From NCBI RefSeq assembly GCF_004365875.1, contig NZ_SODF01000001.1, positions 2,914,001 through 2,978,000 on the forward strand: 64,000 nt of DNA. Reading direction: 5' to 3'. The DNA comes from Kribbella kalugense. Its GTDB lineage: Bacteria > Actinomycetota > Actinomycetes > Propionibacteriales > Kribbellaceae. The position numbers and the translations under genes were made by a program. Shown piece after piece: positions 1-8,782 of the stretch. How positions within the stretch are numbered: position 1 is the stretch's first letter; the number at the start of each line of letters is the position of its first letter. Below the pieces are notes generated by a model, which did not search any database, was not told the DNA's origin, and saw nothing but the letters and a program-made list of their open reading frames with translations.

Positions 1-600
1 GATCGGACCGGCGTACACCTTGGGCTCGGGCAGCGTGATGCCATCGGTGCCGCGGGCAAGCTTCCCGCCGACCTCGGCGAGAGCGCGGGCCTGATCCTCG
101 AGCTCACTGACGCCAACGCCGCCGGAACCGGAGACGGCCTGGTACGTCGAGATGACGAGGCGGGTCAGGGTCGCTTGGCGGTGAAGCGGGGCGAGAACCG
201 GCATCGCGGCCATCGTGGTGCAGTTCGGGTTGGCGACGATGCCCTTCGGGATCGTGTCCAGGTCCCCGGGGTTCACCTCGGAAACGACCAGCGGTACGTC
301 GGGATCCATCCGCCAGCCCGAGGAGTTGTCGACGACGACAGCACCCGCGGCCGCAACCTTCGGGGCGAGCTCCTTGGAGGCTGTCTTTCCGTTCGAGAAC
401 AACGCCAGCTCGAGCCCGGTGAAGTCGGCCGTAGCGGAGTCCTCCACCACGATGTCCCGATCCCCGAACGGCAACGTCTTCCCCGCCGACCGGGCCGAGG
501 CGAAGAACCGCACCTCGTCCACCGGGAAGTTGCGCTCGACCAGCAACTCCCGCATCACGCCGCCGACCTGACCCGTAGCACCAAACACACCAACTCGCAT
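1..600 (-). CDS. asd: Aspartate-semialdehyde dehydrogenase, C-terminus cut by window edge
   Basis: Reduces L-aspartyl-4-phosphate to aspartate semialdehyde in the cytosol, the branch point to lysine/diaminopimelate, threonine and methionine. The 200 visible residues start at an ATG (complement of 598-600) and show the N-terminal NADP-binding fold: [13 protein letters not shown] with the GxxGxxG nucleotide loop, then FASARSAGK, the SNGKTASKE stretch, and the active-site region ANPNCTTM with the catalytic cysteine, followed by the YQAVSGSGG segment typical of the family. The reading frame is still open at base 1, so roughly the last 140-150 residues lie outside the window. Nothing in the visible part is broken. 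In actinobacteria the gene usually follows lysC; that side cannot be seen here. Confidence 0.95.
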   Translation of the reverse strand, partial: MRVGVFGATGQVGGVMRELLVERNFPVDEVRFFASARSAGKTLPFGDRDIVVEDSATADFTGLELALFSNGKTASKELAPKVAAAGAVVVDNSSGWRMDPDVPLVVSEVNPGDLDTIPKGIVANPNCTTMAAMPVLAPLHRQATLTRLVISTYQAVSGSGGVGVSELEDQARALAEVGGKLARGTDGITLPEPKVYAGPI

Positions 601-659
601 GCTTGGCAGCGTAATAGGTCGGCGGCGTGAACGCCTGGAAGTTTCAGAGAGCGGACCGC

Positions 660-845
660 CTAGGCGTCGGCGACCAGGGTGCCGCCGTTGGCTACGTCGG
701 TCTTTTCGATTTCGGTGAAGACGATGCGGACGGCTTCGCGTTTGGCGCCGAGGATGGCGATCGCGGAGTCGGTGACGGCGGCGACGAACTCGCGGCGCTG
801 GTCGAGGGTGCGACCGGAGAGCAGTTCGACGGTGATGTTCGGCAT
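660..845 (-). CDS. 4-oxalocrotonate tautomerase-family small protein
   Basis: A 61-residue protein of the tautomerase superfamily. After the initiator Met is removed, Pro2 of MPNITVELL would be the catalytic base; the length and the segment [23 protein letters not shown] match the usual beta-alpha-beta subunit that assembles into hexamers. An aggag ribosome-binding site lies just upstream of the ATG (complement of about 851-855). It follows the SSS transporter gene by about 20 bases on the same strand and so is probably its last operon partner, in a locus whose divergent genes are kduI and kduD. A role in tautomerising an unsaturated uronate or keto-acid intermediate is an inference; the natural substrate is unknown. 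Confidence 0.8.
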   Translation of the reverse strand: MPNITVELLSGRTLDQRREFVAAVTDSAIAILGAKREAVRIVFTEIEKTDVANGGTLVADA

Positions 846-865
846 GGACGGTCTCCTAAAGGGTT

Positions 866-2368
866 TCAGTTGAGGACGGCCACCGGACGGGCGGTGACCT
901 CTTCGGGATCGGTGTTCAGCGAGTCGAGCAGCTCGTCGACGTCCTGCCGATTCTCCGGCAGCAGCAGGCCGAGGCCGACGTACACCACCAGTGAGGTTGC
1001 CAACGGCAACGCGACGACCAAAGTCTGGTCGGTGGAATCGAAGCCGTACTTCACGATCACCCAGACGATCAGGCCGACCGCCCACGACACTAGTGCCGCC
1101 CGAGACCCGCTGCGCCGGAACCATGGAAGCAGCCCGAGCATCAACGGGATCGCGATCGGCCCCATCGTCGCGGCGACCAGGTCGACGACGATCTTCAGTA
1201 CGACGCCCTCGCCGTTGGTCGCGATCGCGATCAGCATGCTCACCGTCACGAACGTGAACGTCACGATCCGCGCCATCTTCAACGTCGCGGCATCGGTCAG
1301 CCGGCGCACGCGAGGTACCAGCACCGGCGCCAGGTCCCGCGTGATCACGGACGAGATCGCGTTCGCGTCGGAGGCCACCATCGCCATCGTGTGCGAGAAG
1401 AACCCGGCCAGCACGAGGCCGATCAGCCCGCTCGGCAACAGCAGCTGCGACAGCTCGACGTACGACTGCTCGGGCTTGCCTGGGTGTACCAGCAGCGGCG
1501 CCGCACACATCGGGATGAACAGGATCAACGGCCAGACCAGCCAGAGCGCCGACGACAGCAGCGCGGACTTCTTCGCCGCGGATCCGGACGGCGCGGCCAT
1601 GTAGCGCTGCGCCAGGTTCCACATGCCGCCGTTGTACTCGAAGGTCTTGATGAACAGGAATGCGATCAGGAAGATCGGCGTATACGGCCCGTTCAGCGCA
1701 TGTCCGTGCCCCGCCGGCAACTGGTCCCACATCTTCCACAACGTCGGTACGCCGTCCAGGTGCGAGAGCACTCCGATGAACATCGCGACGCCGGCGCCGA
1801 ACTGGATCACGAACTGCCCGAAGTCGGTCAGTACGTCGGCCCACAGCCCACCGAGAGTCGCATACAACATCGTCACCACACCGGTCAGCAGGATCCCCCA
1901 CCGCATCGGCACGCCGGTGAATCCGTTCAGCAGAACGGCAATCGCGACCCATTTGGACGCGATGTCGACGACCTTCAGCGCGGCACCGGAGTACGCGAGG
2001 GCCTGTTGTGTCGGCAGGTTGTACCGACGGGCCAGGTACTCCAGCGGTGAGACCACGCCGTGCTTCGCGCGCAACCGATTCCAGCGGGCCGCGAACAGGA
2101 ACGCGCCGATCCCAACGCCGACGCCGATCGTCATGGCCCACCACACGTAGACCGTGATTCCGTAGCTGTAGGCAACGGCCGCGAACGCGACGAACATGAC
2201 CGCGCTGTAACCAGACATGTGGTGCGAGATGCCGGACAACCACCAGGGAATCCGGCCGCCGGTCGTGAAGTAGTCGACGACGGTCTTGACCTTGGTGCGC
2301 GACCAGAGCCCGATCAGCACCATCAACACGAAGTACGCGACCAGGACTGTCCAGTCCAAAGCGGTCAT
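866..2368 (-). CDS. SSS-family sodium:solute symporter, probable uronate-type transporter
   Basis: A 500-residue integral membrane protein of the sodium:solute symporter family. It starts MTALDWTVLVAYFVLMVLIG, the usual first helix, followed by the TxxDYFTTGGRIPWWLSGISHHMSGYSAV segment that resembles the substrate/sodium region of SSS proteins; about 13-14 hydrophobic helices follow. The ATG (complement of 2366-2368) was preferred over earlier in-frame starts because a gggagg ribosome-binding site sits directly upstream and the extra N-terminal residues would be non-hydrophobic and overlap the operator region. It is divergent from kduI-kduD across a palindrome-rich intergenic region, so uptake of uronates or unsaturated oligouronide products is the likely role (inference from context). 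Confidence 0.85.
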   Translation of the reverse strand: MTALDWTVLVAYFVLMVLIGLWSRTKVKTVVDYFTTGGRIPWWLSGISHHMSGYSAVMFVAFAAVAYSYGITVYVWWAMTIGVGVGIGAFLFAARWNRLRAKHGVVSPLEYLARRYNLPTQQALAYSGAALKVVDIASKWVAIAVLLNGFTGVPMRWGILLTGVVTMLYATLGGLWADVLTDFGQFVIQFGAGVAMFIGVLSHLDGVPTLWKMWDQLPAGHGHALNGPYTPIFLIAFLFIKTFEYNGGMWNLAQRYMAAPSGSAAKKSALLSSALWLVWPLILFIPMCAAPLLVHPGKPEQSYVELSQLLLPSGLIGLVLAGFFSHTMAMVASDANAISSVITRDLAPVLVPRVRRLTDAATLKMARIVTFTFVTVSMLIAIATNGEGVVLKIVVDLVAATMGPIAIPLMLGLLPWFRRSGSRAALVSWAVGLIVWVIVKYGFDSTDQTLVVALPLATSLVVYVGLGLLLPENRQDVDELLDSLNTDPEEVTARPVAVLN

Positions 2369-2405
2369 GGAGGACCTCCCAGGGGCGATGGGCAAGTGAC
2401 TAGAA

Positions 2406-2424
2406 GGTTCCATTGAACAGAACC
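2406..2424. promoter_or_regulatory. Candidate IclR operator 1 (19-bp palindrome)
   Basis: The sequence ggttccattgaacagaacc reads GGTTC at one end and GAACC at the other around a 9-base centre. It lies about 40 bp upstream of the transporter ATG on the minus strand, where a repressor could cover that promoter. It shares the half-site GGTTCcat with the site at 2482-2500. Confidence 0.55.
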
Positions 2425-2443
2425 GAGTGTCAACAGACGGAAC

Positions 2444-2458
2444 CTGGAACATTTCCAG
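2444..2458. promoter_or_regulatory. Candidate operator 2 (15-bp perfect palindrome)
   Basis: ctggaacatttccag is a perfect palindrome with 6-bp arms (CTGGAA/TTCCAG) around cat, midway between the two GGTTC...GAACC sites. The GGAAC half-site is related to theirs. Centres of the three sites are about 36 and 40 bp apart. Confidence 0.45.
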
Positions 2459-2481
2459 ACCGTGTTCCAGGCTTGACGGCA

Positions 2482-2500
2482 GGTTCCATGAGATAGAACC
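2482..2500. promoter_or_regulatory. Candidate IclR operator 3, overlapping kduI promoter
   Basis: ggttccatgagatagaacc has arms GGTTC/GAACC and ends 7 bp before the kduI GTG. It contains tagaac, which could serve as a -10 element for a leaderless kduI mRNA, so binding here would block transcription directly. Confidence 0.55.
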
Positions 2501-2507
2501 TAGTTCC

Positions 2508-3332
2508 GTGACTCTGCAGATCAGGCACGCCACCCATCCCGAGCAGCTGCCCGGTTTCGACACCGCCGCGCTGCGCCGCCACTACCTGGTGGACGACCTC
2601 TTCGTCCCGAACACGATCACCGCGGTGCTCACCCACCACGACCGCATCGTGCTCGCCGGCGCCCTCCCGACGAGCGGGCCGCTGACCCTGGACACCTACC
2701 CCGAGCTGCGCAGCGAGTTCTTCCTCGAACGCCGCGAGGCCGGCATCGTCAACGTCGGAGGACCGGGCACGGTCACCGCAGACGGCACGAAGTACGAGCT
2801 GACCACGGGCGCCTGCCTGTACGTCGGACGTGGCGTCCGTGACGTCGTCTTCGAGGGCCACGAGGCGGCGTTCTACGTCTTCTCCGCGCCCGCCCACACC
2901 GACTTCCCGACCACGCAGATCAACCCCGGTGAAGGCAACCGGCTCGAGCTCGGCGACCAGCAGACCGCGAACCGCCGCACGATCGACCAGTACATCCACG
3001 CCGACGGCGTCCGCAGCTGCCAGGTCGTGCTCGGTGTGACCACGCTGCACGCCGGCAGCACCTGGAACACCATGCCGGCTCACACCCACGACCGCCGTAC
3101 CGAGTGCTACCTGTACTTCGGTCTGCCGGAGAGTGAGCGGATCGTCCACCTGCTCGGCGAACCCGACGAAACCAGGCACCTCCTGGTCGCCGACCGGCAG
3201 GCGATCATCTCGCCGAGCTGGTCGATCCACGCCGGCTGCGGCACGTCGTCGTACAGCTTCGTCTGGGCGATGGCCGGCGAGAACCAGGCGTTCGGCGACA
3301 TGGACGGCGTCGACGTACAGGACCTGCGGTGA
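2508..3332 (+). CDS. kduI: 5-dehydro-4-deoxy-D-glucuronate isomerase
   Basis: Isomerises 5-keto-4-deoxyuronate, the product of unsaturated uronides from pectin or other polyuronides, to 3-deoxy-D-glycero-2,5-hexodiulosonate. The 274-residue cupin protein is close to the usual 275-280. The N-terminal GFDTAALRRHYLVDDLF and the metal site PAHTHDRRTECYLYF (two His and one Glu) plus the later SIHAGCGTSSYSF (fourth ligand His) match the family. The GTG at 2508 was chosen because the conserved N-terminus begins there; no ribosome-binding site precedes it, so the transcript may be leaderless, with operator 3 immediately upstream. The stop overlaps the kduD start by 4 bases (gtga), indicating translational coupling. 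Confidence 0.92.
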   Translation: MTLQIRHATHPEQLPGFDTAALRRHYLVDDLFVPNTITAVLTHHDRIVLAGALPTSGPLTLDTYPELRSEFFLERREAGIVNVGGPGTVTADGTKYELTTGACLYVGRGVRDVVFEGHEAAFYVFSAPAHTDFPTTQINPGEGNRLELGDQQTANRRTIDQYIHADGVRSCQVVLGVTTLHAGSTWNTMPAHTHDRRTECYLYFGLPESERIVHLLGEPDETRHLLVADRQAIISPSWSIHAGCGTSSYSFVWAMAGENQAFGDMDGVDVQDLR

Positions 3333-4078
3333 CATTCAGCCTCGAGGGTCGTACGGCGCTGGTGACCGGAGCGCGGCGTGGTATCGGTGCGGCCATCGCG
3401 GCCGGGTACGCCGCGGCCGGCGCCGAGCTGATCCTGATGGCCCGGGACGCGGCGCTCGAGGACACACTCGAGGCGATCAAGCAGAACGGCGGCGAGGCGA
3501 CCGTCATCACCGCGGACTTCGCCGACCCGGCAGCGGTCGAGAAGGCCGCGATCGAGCTCGCGCGCACCAGGCAGATCGACATCCTGGTCAACAACGCCGG
3601 CACGATCCGGCGGGCGCCGGCGGCCGAGACCACGACCGCGGACTGGCAGCACGTGATCGACGTGAACCTCAACTCGACCTGGGCGGTCACCCGGCCGATC
3701 GGGGCCGCGATGGCAGAACGCCGTACCGGGAAGATCGTCACGATCGCGTCGTTGCTGAGCTTCCAAGGCGGGGTCACGGTTCCGGCCTACACTGCCAGCA
3801 AGCATGCGGTCGCGGGACTGACCCGGGCACTGGCCAATGAGTGGGGACCGGCCGGAGTCCAGGTGAACGCGATCGCGCCCGGCTACATCAGTACCGACAA
3901 CACCGCCGAGCTGCGCGCGGACCCGGCCCGCGAGGCCGCGATCCGGCAGCGTATCCCGGCCGGCCGCTGGGGGCGGCCGGAGGACGTCGTCGGCGCCGCG
4001 GTCTTCCTGGCCTCGTCCGCGGCGGACTACATCAACGGCCATGTCCTCGCGGTCGACGGTGGCTGGCTCTCCAGATAA
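3329..4078 (+). CDS. kduD: 2-dehydro-3-deoxy-D-gluconate 5-dehydrogenase (SDR)
   Basis: Reduces 3-deoxy-D-glycero-2,5-hexodiulosonate to 2-keto-3-deoxygluconate with NAD(P)H, the step after KduI. The 249-residue short-chain dehydrogenase shows the nucleotide motif VTGARRGIG near residue 12, the NNAG motif, catalytic Ser in IASLLSFQGG, and YTASK with catalytic Tyr and Lys, then the NAIAPGYI segment. The GTG start overlaps the kduI stop. kduI-kduD-regulator order with a divergent transporter makes the uronate assignment firm relative to other SDR members such as gluconate 5-dehydrogenase. No KDG kinase or aldolase is in the window, so the pathway must be completed elsewhere. Confidence 0.88.
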   Translation: MTFSLEGRTALVTGARRGIGAAIAAGYAAAGAELILMARDAALEDTLEAIKQNGGEATVITADFADPAAVEKAAIELARTRQIDILVNNAGTIRRAPAAETTTADWQHVIDVNLNSTWAVTRPIGAAMAERRTGKIVTIASLLSFQGGVTVPAYTASKHAVAGLTRALANEWGPAGVQVNAIAPGYISTDNTAELRADPAREAAIRQRIPAGRWGRPEDVVGAAVFLASSAADYINGHVLAVDGGWLSR

Positions 4079-4102
4079 TTCGGCCAGATAGGAGTGGCAG
4101 GG

Positions 4103-4867
4103 ATGAGCGACATGAGCTCGCCTTCGGCGATCGACAAGACGTTGATGGTGCTGGACGCCGTGCTGGAGCACTCGCGGTTCACGGACGTGGTGAACGCGAC
4201 CGGTCTGGCCAAGTCGACCGTGCACCGGATCATGGCGTCGCTGGTCGAGCACGAGTTCGTCGCGCAGGCCGACGACGGCTCGTACCATCCGGGTCCGAAG
4301 GCGTTACGGCTGGCCGGTCATGCGCTGACCAACGTCGACCTGGCCACGGTCGCTCGTCCGGTACTCGCGGACTTGGTCGCGCAGACACGCTGCACGGTGC
4401 ATGTCGGGCTGCTGAACGGCGACGAGGCGATCTACGTCGCACGCCTCGACGGCCCGAAGCCGTACCGGATGCCGTCCCGGGTCGGCAAGGCGATCTGGCT
4501 TCACTGCACCGGGATCGGAAAGGCTCTGCTCGCCGAGAAGGACGAGAACGACCTCGACGTCCACATCACGCGGACCGGTCTGCCTGCGCGTACGCCGCTC
4601 ACCCACACCACCGCGACCGCACTCAAGACCGATCTCGCCCAGGTCCGCACCCGCGGCTACGCCCTCGACGACGAGGAGAACGAGCCCGGCATCCGCTGCG
4701 TCGCCGCCGTCATCCACGACCACACCGGCGCAGCCGTCGCCGCGGTCAGCATCTCCACCTTGTCGTTGGAACAGTCGATCGCCCAGGTCGCGCTGATGGC
4801 ACCCGCTGCCATCGAGGCAGCCCGCAAGATCTCCGCCGCCCTCGGCTACCGCGAACCAACCAACTGA
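4103..4867 (+). CDS. IclR-family transcriptional regulator of the uronate locus
   Basis: A 254-residue IclR protein. The N-terminal winged helix-turn-helix is seen in DVVNATGLAKSTVHRIMASLVEHEFV (about residues 35-60), and the C-terminal ligand domain carries VGLLNGDEAIYVARLDGP, the HCTGIGKALLA motif and the terminal GIRCVAAVIHDHTGAAVAAVSIS. The ATG at 4103 is preferred to an upstream GTG because the ataggag ribosome-binding site at 4088-4094 is correctly spaced for it. It lies 24 bp after kduD and is most likely the repressor acting at the palindromes at 2406-2500 (inference: IclR relatives of the KdgR type control uronate genes). Its 3' end overlaps the convergent MFS gene by 22 bp. Confidence 0.88.
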   Translation: MSDMSSPSAIDKTLMVLDAVLEHSRFTDVVNATGLAKSTVHRIMASLVEHEFVAQADDGSYHPGPKALRLAGHALTNVDLATVARPVLADLVAQTRCTVHVGLLNGDEAIYVARLDGPKPYRMPSRVGKAIWLHCTGIGKALLAEKDENDLDVHITRTGLPARTPLTHTTATALKTDLAQVRTRGYALDDEENEPGIRCVAAVIHDHTGAAVAAVSISTLSLEQSIAQVALMAPAAIEAARKISAALGYREPTN

Positions 4868-6081
4868 CGCGCAGCCGCCCAACGCACCACCGGCACGAAC
4901 AAGACCCCGACCACTGCGAACCACACGCCGAGGATGATCCAACCCGGTACGCCGAGACCGAGCGGAAGCAAGGCGAGGACGGTGGGTGCGACCATTGTGC
5001 TGATCGACATGCTGGTGTTCCAGACGCCCTGGTACTGACCTTGGGCGTGGTCCGGGGCGAGGTCGAAGCCGAGCAGGAACGAACCGGACGACTGCAGCAG
5101 CTCGCCGGCGACCTGGACCAAGGTGCCCAGTGCAAGCAGTCCGACGGCTACCGCGGCGTTCCCCCAGGAGGCACCGGCGAAGAGAACCATCGATGCCAGC
5201 AGCAACAGTCCGGCCGTCCGAGTCGCCCGCGCGGCCGACTTCGGGTCAGAGATTCCGCGTGAGGACCGGACCTGGAAGAGCGCGACCACCACGGTATTGA
5301 TGATCAGCGTCAGCGCGACCGTCCAGCGCGGCGCGTTGGTGTGGTCCACCACCCAGAGCGGGATCGCGACGTCGAAGATCGCATAGTGGATCGACATACC
5401 GGCGTTGAGCCCGGCCACCGCGAGGTAGCCACGGTCGCGCAACGCAATCCAGACCGGACCGTCGTCGGAGTGCGGTAGCGGCGCGACGCGTGGAACTGCG
5501 AGGACGACCAGAGCCGCGACGACACTCAGTGCCGCGTCGAGCACGAACATCAAGCGGTACGCCGTACCTGTGTCGAAATGCAGCGCGAACGCACCGATCC
5601 CCGCGCCGGCCATGATGCCGATGTTGGTGACCGCCCGCAGATATGCCCGGGCGGCGACCCGACCGGAGCCCTGCGTAATCGCCGCGATCAACGCTGACCG
5701 GACCGCACCCGCGCCGCGGTCGACGACGGTCAGCACGATCGAGACGACGAGGAACTGCCAGAACGTGTGAACGAAGAGATACAGCAGCGACAGGCCGCAG
5801 ACCATCAGGCTGAGTACGACGAACAGCGTGCGCGGACCGCGTCGATCGGCGAGGTGGCCCAGTGGGACCGCCGAGAGCAAGCCGAACAGACCGGCGACCG
5901 TCAGGCCGAGACCGATCTGCGCGATCGACAAACCGATGATGCGATTGAAGTACAGGACGCTGACGGTCATCAGCAGGCCGTTGCCGACCCGGCTGAGCAG
6001 TGTCGCGAGGGCGAGCGGCCGCAGTGGACCCGGCGCCGGCAGCAGGCCGTTGGCTGCGGGCGTGTCGGTGGCGGCGCTCAC
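4846..6081 (-). CDS. MFS transporter, about 12 TM
   Basis: A 411-residue major facilitator protein. The first half carries GLTVAGLFGLLSAVPLGHLADRRGPRTLFV, the loop 2-3 signature (GxLaDRxGxR) near residues 60-75. Helices follow in two sets of six with a polar central loop near PHSDDGP. The GTG start overlaps the stop of the MOSC gene (gtga), so the two are co-translated. The substrate cannot be read from sequence; drug or metabolite efflux is the most common role for such short MFS proteins. It converges on and overlaps the IclR gene. Confidence 0.8.
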   Translation of the reverse strand: MSAATDTPAANGLLPAPGPLRPLALATLLSRVGNGLLMTVSVLYFNRIIGLSIAQIGLGLTVAGLFGLLSAVPLGHLADRRGPRTLFVVLSLMVCGLSLLYLFVHTFWQFLVVSIVLTVVDRGAGAVRSALIAAITQGSGRVAARAYLRAVTNIGIMAGAGIGAFALHFDTGTAYRLMFVLDAALSVVAALVVLAVPRVAPLPHSDDGPVWIALRDRGYLAVAGLNAGMSIHYAIFDVAIPLWVVDHTNAPRWTVALTLIINTVVVALFQVRSSRGISDPKSAARATRTAGLLLLASMVLFAGASWGNAAVAVGLLALGTLVQVAGELLQSSGSFLLGFDLAPDHAQGQYQGVWNTSMSISTMVAPTVLALLPLGLGVPGWIILGVWFAVVGVLFVPVVRWAAARQLVGSR

Positions 6082-6704
6082 CCGCGCGCTGTCACACGGT
6101 GAGCGAGGTCACGGAGTTCGTCCATCAGGTCCACACCGGAGTCGAGCATGCCCTGCAGCTTGACTGGGTCCTGGGCGCCGAACATTTCGCGGACGGTGAC
6201 CTCGTGGTCCGGGCGGCTCAGGATCTCGATCGGGTCACCGGCTCCGATGGTGCCGGTGCGGAGGACCTTGAGGTACGCGCCGGGCCGGCCGGCCAGGTGG
6301 AAGCGCTTGACCCAGTGGGGTTCCTGCATGCGGTGCTGGAAGGTGATGCACGGGATGCGCGGTGCGCGGACCATCACCTCGACCTCGTCGCCGATCCGCC
6401 AGATCTCACCGAGCAGCGCGCCGTTGACGTCGAGTCCCTCGGTCCGGAGGTTCTCGCCGAACAGGCCGGTCGGGATATCGCGGTCGAGTTGCGCGGCCCA
6501 CCAGTTCGCGTCCTCTTCGGCGTACGCGTAGAGGGCGAGGTCGAGGCCGCCGTGGTTCTCGGTGTCGCAGACCCGGTCGCCGGCCAGTCCTAGTTCGCCG
6601 ACGGGGACCCGGCCCGGCTGCGGTCGCTTGTCGATTGCGGTCTGTCCCGTCTCCTTAGGACCCGGGATCAGCTTCTCCACCACATTGACCGTTAGCAACC
6701 GCAT
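6078..6704 (-). CDS. MOSC-domain protein (YiiM-like)
   Basis: A 208-residue protein with a MOSC domain, a beta-barrel related to the molybdenum cofactor sulfurase C-terminus. Recognisable parts are the N-terminal GKPxxxxxTAIDKRPQPGRVPVGELGLAGDRVCDTENHGGLDLALYAYA, which is the characteristic GDxxxDxxxHGGxdkAvyaY pattern, and RIPCITFQHRM with the conserved cysteine. YiiM-type proteins are associated with molybdenum-cofactor-dependent reductive detoxification of N-hydroxylated compounds. It heads a two-gene unit with the MFS transporter, overlapping it by 4 bases. The link between the two functions is unknown. Confidence 0.82.
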   Translation of the reverse strand: MRLLTVNVVEKLIPGPKETGQTAIDKRPQPGRVPVGELGLAGDRVCDTENHGGLDLALYAYAEEDANWWAAQLDRDIPTGLFGENLRTEGLDVNGALLGEIWRIGDEVEVMVRAPRIPCITFQHRMQEPHWVKRFHLAGRPGAYLKVLRTGTIGAGDPIEILSRPDHEVTVREMFGAQDPVKLQGMLDSGVDLMDELRDLAHRVTARG

Positions 6705-6744
6705 ACCAGCATCTTCCCTCGGTCACCTAGGTCGGATCCACAGG

Positions 6745-8109
6745 TTATTCGCGCTTGAGCGGCAGTACGGCGATGATCAGCAAGGTCGCTGCAGTCGCGG
6801 CCACGCCGATCCAGGCGGCGGCGCCGTACCCGGACTCGCGGGGGAAGACGCCCGTCGTGTGGGCCGCCAGGATGAGTCCGCCGAGCGCGCTTCCGGTGGA
6901 GAAGCCGACGCTGCGGACGACCGCGTTCACGCTCATCGCGCTAGCGGTCTCCGCGGCCGGGGTGACCGCGAGGATGACGGCGGGCATGGCAGCGGAGAAC
7001 GCCCCGACGCCGAAACCAAGGATGCCGTTCGCAACGATCGGCTCGACCAGGTGTGACCGCGCGACCGCGAAGAGTACGAACGCCGCGAGGACAACCGCCG
7101 TACTTGCCATCAGCAACAATCGCGCACCGAGCCGCTCCCGCCAGCCCGGGACCAGACGGCCGGCAACGAAGCCGAGGATCGAGAACGGGACGAGGACCAG
7201 GCCGGCCTGGAAGGTGTTCAGACCGAAGCCGTAGCCGGCCTCGGCGGGCGTTTGCACGAACCGCGTGATCAGACTGAAGAGCAGGTACATGCCGACTCCC
7301 CCAGTCAGCATCACGAGGTTGGCAGCCGCAATCGCCGGATGACGCAGCAGGCGTACGTCGACCAGCGGTTGGTCGGTGTGGGCCTCAAGAAACGTCCAGC
7401 CGATCAGCAACAGGATCGCGGCCACGAGGATCGCGATCGCGAGACCGACGTGGTTACGCCAAAGGTTGGTCTGGCCAATGACCAGGAGTAGCGCGGGCAG
7501 GGCTATCGCCAGGAGGATCGCGCCGCGGACGTCGAGGCGGGTCGACGGACGTGGTGGAGCTTGTGGGAGCGCGAAGAAGGCGGCGAGCAAGGCGGCTGCG
7601 GTCACGACCAGACCGAGTCCGTAGGCGGCGCGTACGCCGGCGAGGTCGGTGAGCAGCCCCGACAACGGATAGCCGATGCCGATACCGGCGGTCGATGCCA
7701 CCGACAACAATGCGATGGTGCGCGCCGATCGCTGCTCGTCCAGATGATCCCGAGCGACCGCCATCATCAACACGACCAGCCCGAGCCCGGACCCCTGAGC
7801 CGCCCGGCCGACCAGCAGAAACGCGAACGGCAGCGGGAGCACGGTCAGCAGACTCCCGACCACCTCAACCCCCAGCATCACCAGTACGACGGTCCGTCGC
7901 CGCGGCCCCGACCCGAGTCGCCCCAGCACCGGCGTCGCCACCGCTCCGGCGAGCAACGCGATCGTCAGGGTCCACTGCGAGGCCGCCAGGGATACGCCGT
8001 ACTGCTCGGCCACCGCCGTGATCAGCGGGGCTCCGAGGCTCCCGATCACCGCGACGATCAGGCCGACGAAGACCAGGAACCAGACCAGCGTGCGGGGCGA
8101 CGTCCTCAT
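6745..8109 (-). CDS. MFS transporter, drug-efflux type
   Basis: A 454-residue MFS protein whose opening helices (VWFLVFVGLIVAVIGSLGAPLI) and the segment SQWTLTIALLAGAVATPVLGRLGSGPRRRTVVL, containing the loop 2-3 motif, place it with drug:proton antiporters. The frequent pairing of such pumps with an adjacent TetR gene is seen here: its start overlaps the TetR stop by 4 bases, giving a tetR-pump operon read leftward. Substrate is likely a toxic amphiphile sensed by the TetR, but it cannot be named. The pump ends 40 bp before the MOSC gene. Confidence 0.82.
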   Translation of the reverse strand: MRTSPRTLVWFLVFVGLIVAVIGSLGAPLITAVAEQYGVSLAASQWTLTIALLAGAVATPVLGRLGSGPRRRTVVLVMLGVEVVGSLLTVLPLPFAFLLVGRAAQGSGLGLVVLMMAVARDHLDEQRSARTIALLSVASTAGIGIGYPLSGLLTDLAGVRAAYGLGLVVTAAALLAAFFALPQAPPRPSTRLDVRGAILLAIALPALLLVIGQTNLWRNHVGLAIAILVAAILLLIGWTFLEAHTDQPLVDVRLLRHPAIAAANLVMLTGGVGMYLLFSLITRFVQTPAEAGYGFGLNTFQAGLVLVPFSILGFVAGRLVPGWRERLGARLLLMASTAVVLAAFVLFAVARSHLVEPIVANGILGFGVGAFSAAMPAVILAVTPAAETASAMSVNAVVRSVGFSTGSALGGLILAAHTTGVFPRESGYGAAAWIGVAATAATLLIIAVLPLKRE

Positions 8110-8681
8110 TGGTTCGTCTCGGTGGTGATGTGAGTGAAGAGGCCCGGTTTGATGAGGGTCCTGGCCTGGCGGGACCAGGGTTCATCGACGCGTGGCAGGT
8201 CGAGGGCGGCGTTCGTGTTGAGAAGCATGCCGAAGGCAAGGAACGACTTGATCGTGACCGGATCGACCTGGGCGGTGTCGGCGACGGCCTGCCACAGTCG
8301 CGCGAAGCTGGCGCGGACGGCGTCGCGGACCTCACCGTCGCCGGCGGCGGCCGCGGCGATCCCCTGAAGCTGGAGCAGCAGGGTCGTGCGATCGGCCAGC
8401 ATGTCGTTGTACTCCTGCCCCATCGCCGTCAGCGCCTCGATCCCGCTCGACCCGCCGGCGGCCGCGAGCATCGCCAGCGCCATCCGCTCGAACGCGGCAT
8501 CCACACAAGCCAGGAACAGCCGCTTCTTCGTCTCGTACAACCGGAACACGTACGCCTGCGTGATCCCGGCCCGACGGGCGATCGTCTCGGTCGAGGCGCC
8601 GTACAACCCGGCGGTCGCGAACTCCTCCGCCGCGATCCCGAGGATCTGTTCCCGCCGCTCCCGCCCGGTCATCCGCGTCAT
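8106..8681 (-). CDS. TetR-family repressor of the adjacent MFS pump
   Basis: A 191-residue TetR protein. The helix-turn-helix is in FATAGLYGASTETIARRAGITQAYVFRLYETKKRLFLACVD (about residues 22-62), followed by a helical ligand domain. The first ATG (complement of 8679-8681) has no clear ribosome-binding site; a second in-frame ATG three codons later is possible. The dyad at 8691-8713 lies about 10 bp upstream and is the natural autoregulatory operator. The stop overlaps the pump start by 4 bases. Confidence 0.85.
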   Translation of the reverse strand: MTRMTGRERREQILGIAAEEFATAGLYGASTETIARRAGITQAYVFRLYETKKRLFLACVDAAFERMALAMLAAAGGSSGIEALTAMGQEYNDMLADRTTLLLQLQGIAAAAAGDGEVRDAVRASFARLWQAVADTAQVDPVTIKSFLAFGMLLNTNAALDLPRVDEPWSRQARTLIKPGLFTHITTETNQ

Positions 8682-8690
8682 GGCATCGAA

Positions 8691-8713
8691 GTTAGTAGGT
8701 AGTAACTACTAAC
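8691..8713. promoter_or_regulatory. Candidate TetR operator
   Basis: Two 8-bp arms, GTTAGTAG (8691-8698) and CTACTAAC (8706-8713), flank a 7-base centre; a second dyad, gtagtaactac, is nested at 8699-8709. The site sits 9 bp upstream of the tetR ATG, as expected for autorepression. Confidence 0.6.
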
Positions 8714-8782
8714 TACAACCCAATGTCTCGTACTTCACCCCCGGGTCGTGCAGCGACTCGAGCGGCCGCACCTCGATCGCGC

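Noticed and set aside
660..2243. A long minus-strand frame joining the tautomerase with upstream sequence
   Set aside because: Only the last 61 codons, with their own ribosome-binding site and MPNITV start, are a protein; the rest is the transporter gene read in the wrong frame.
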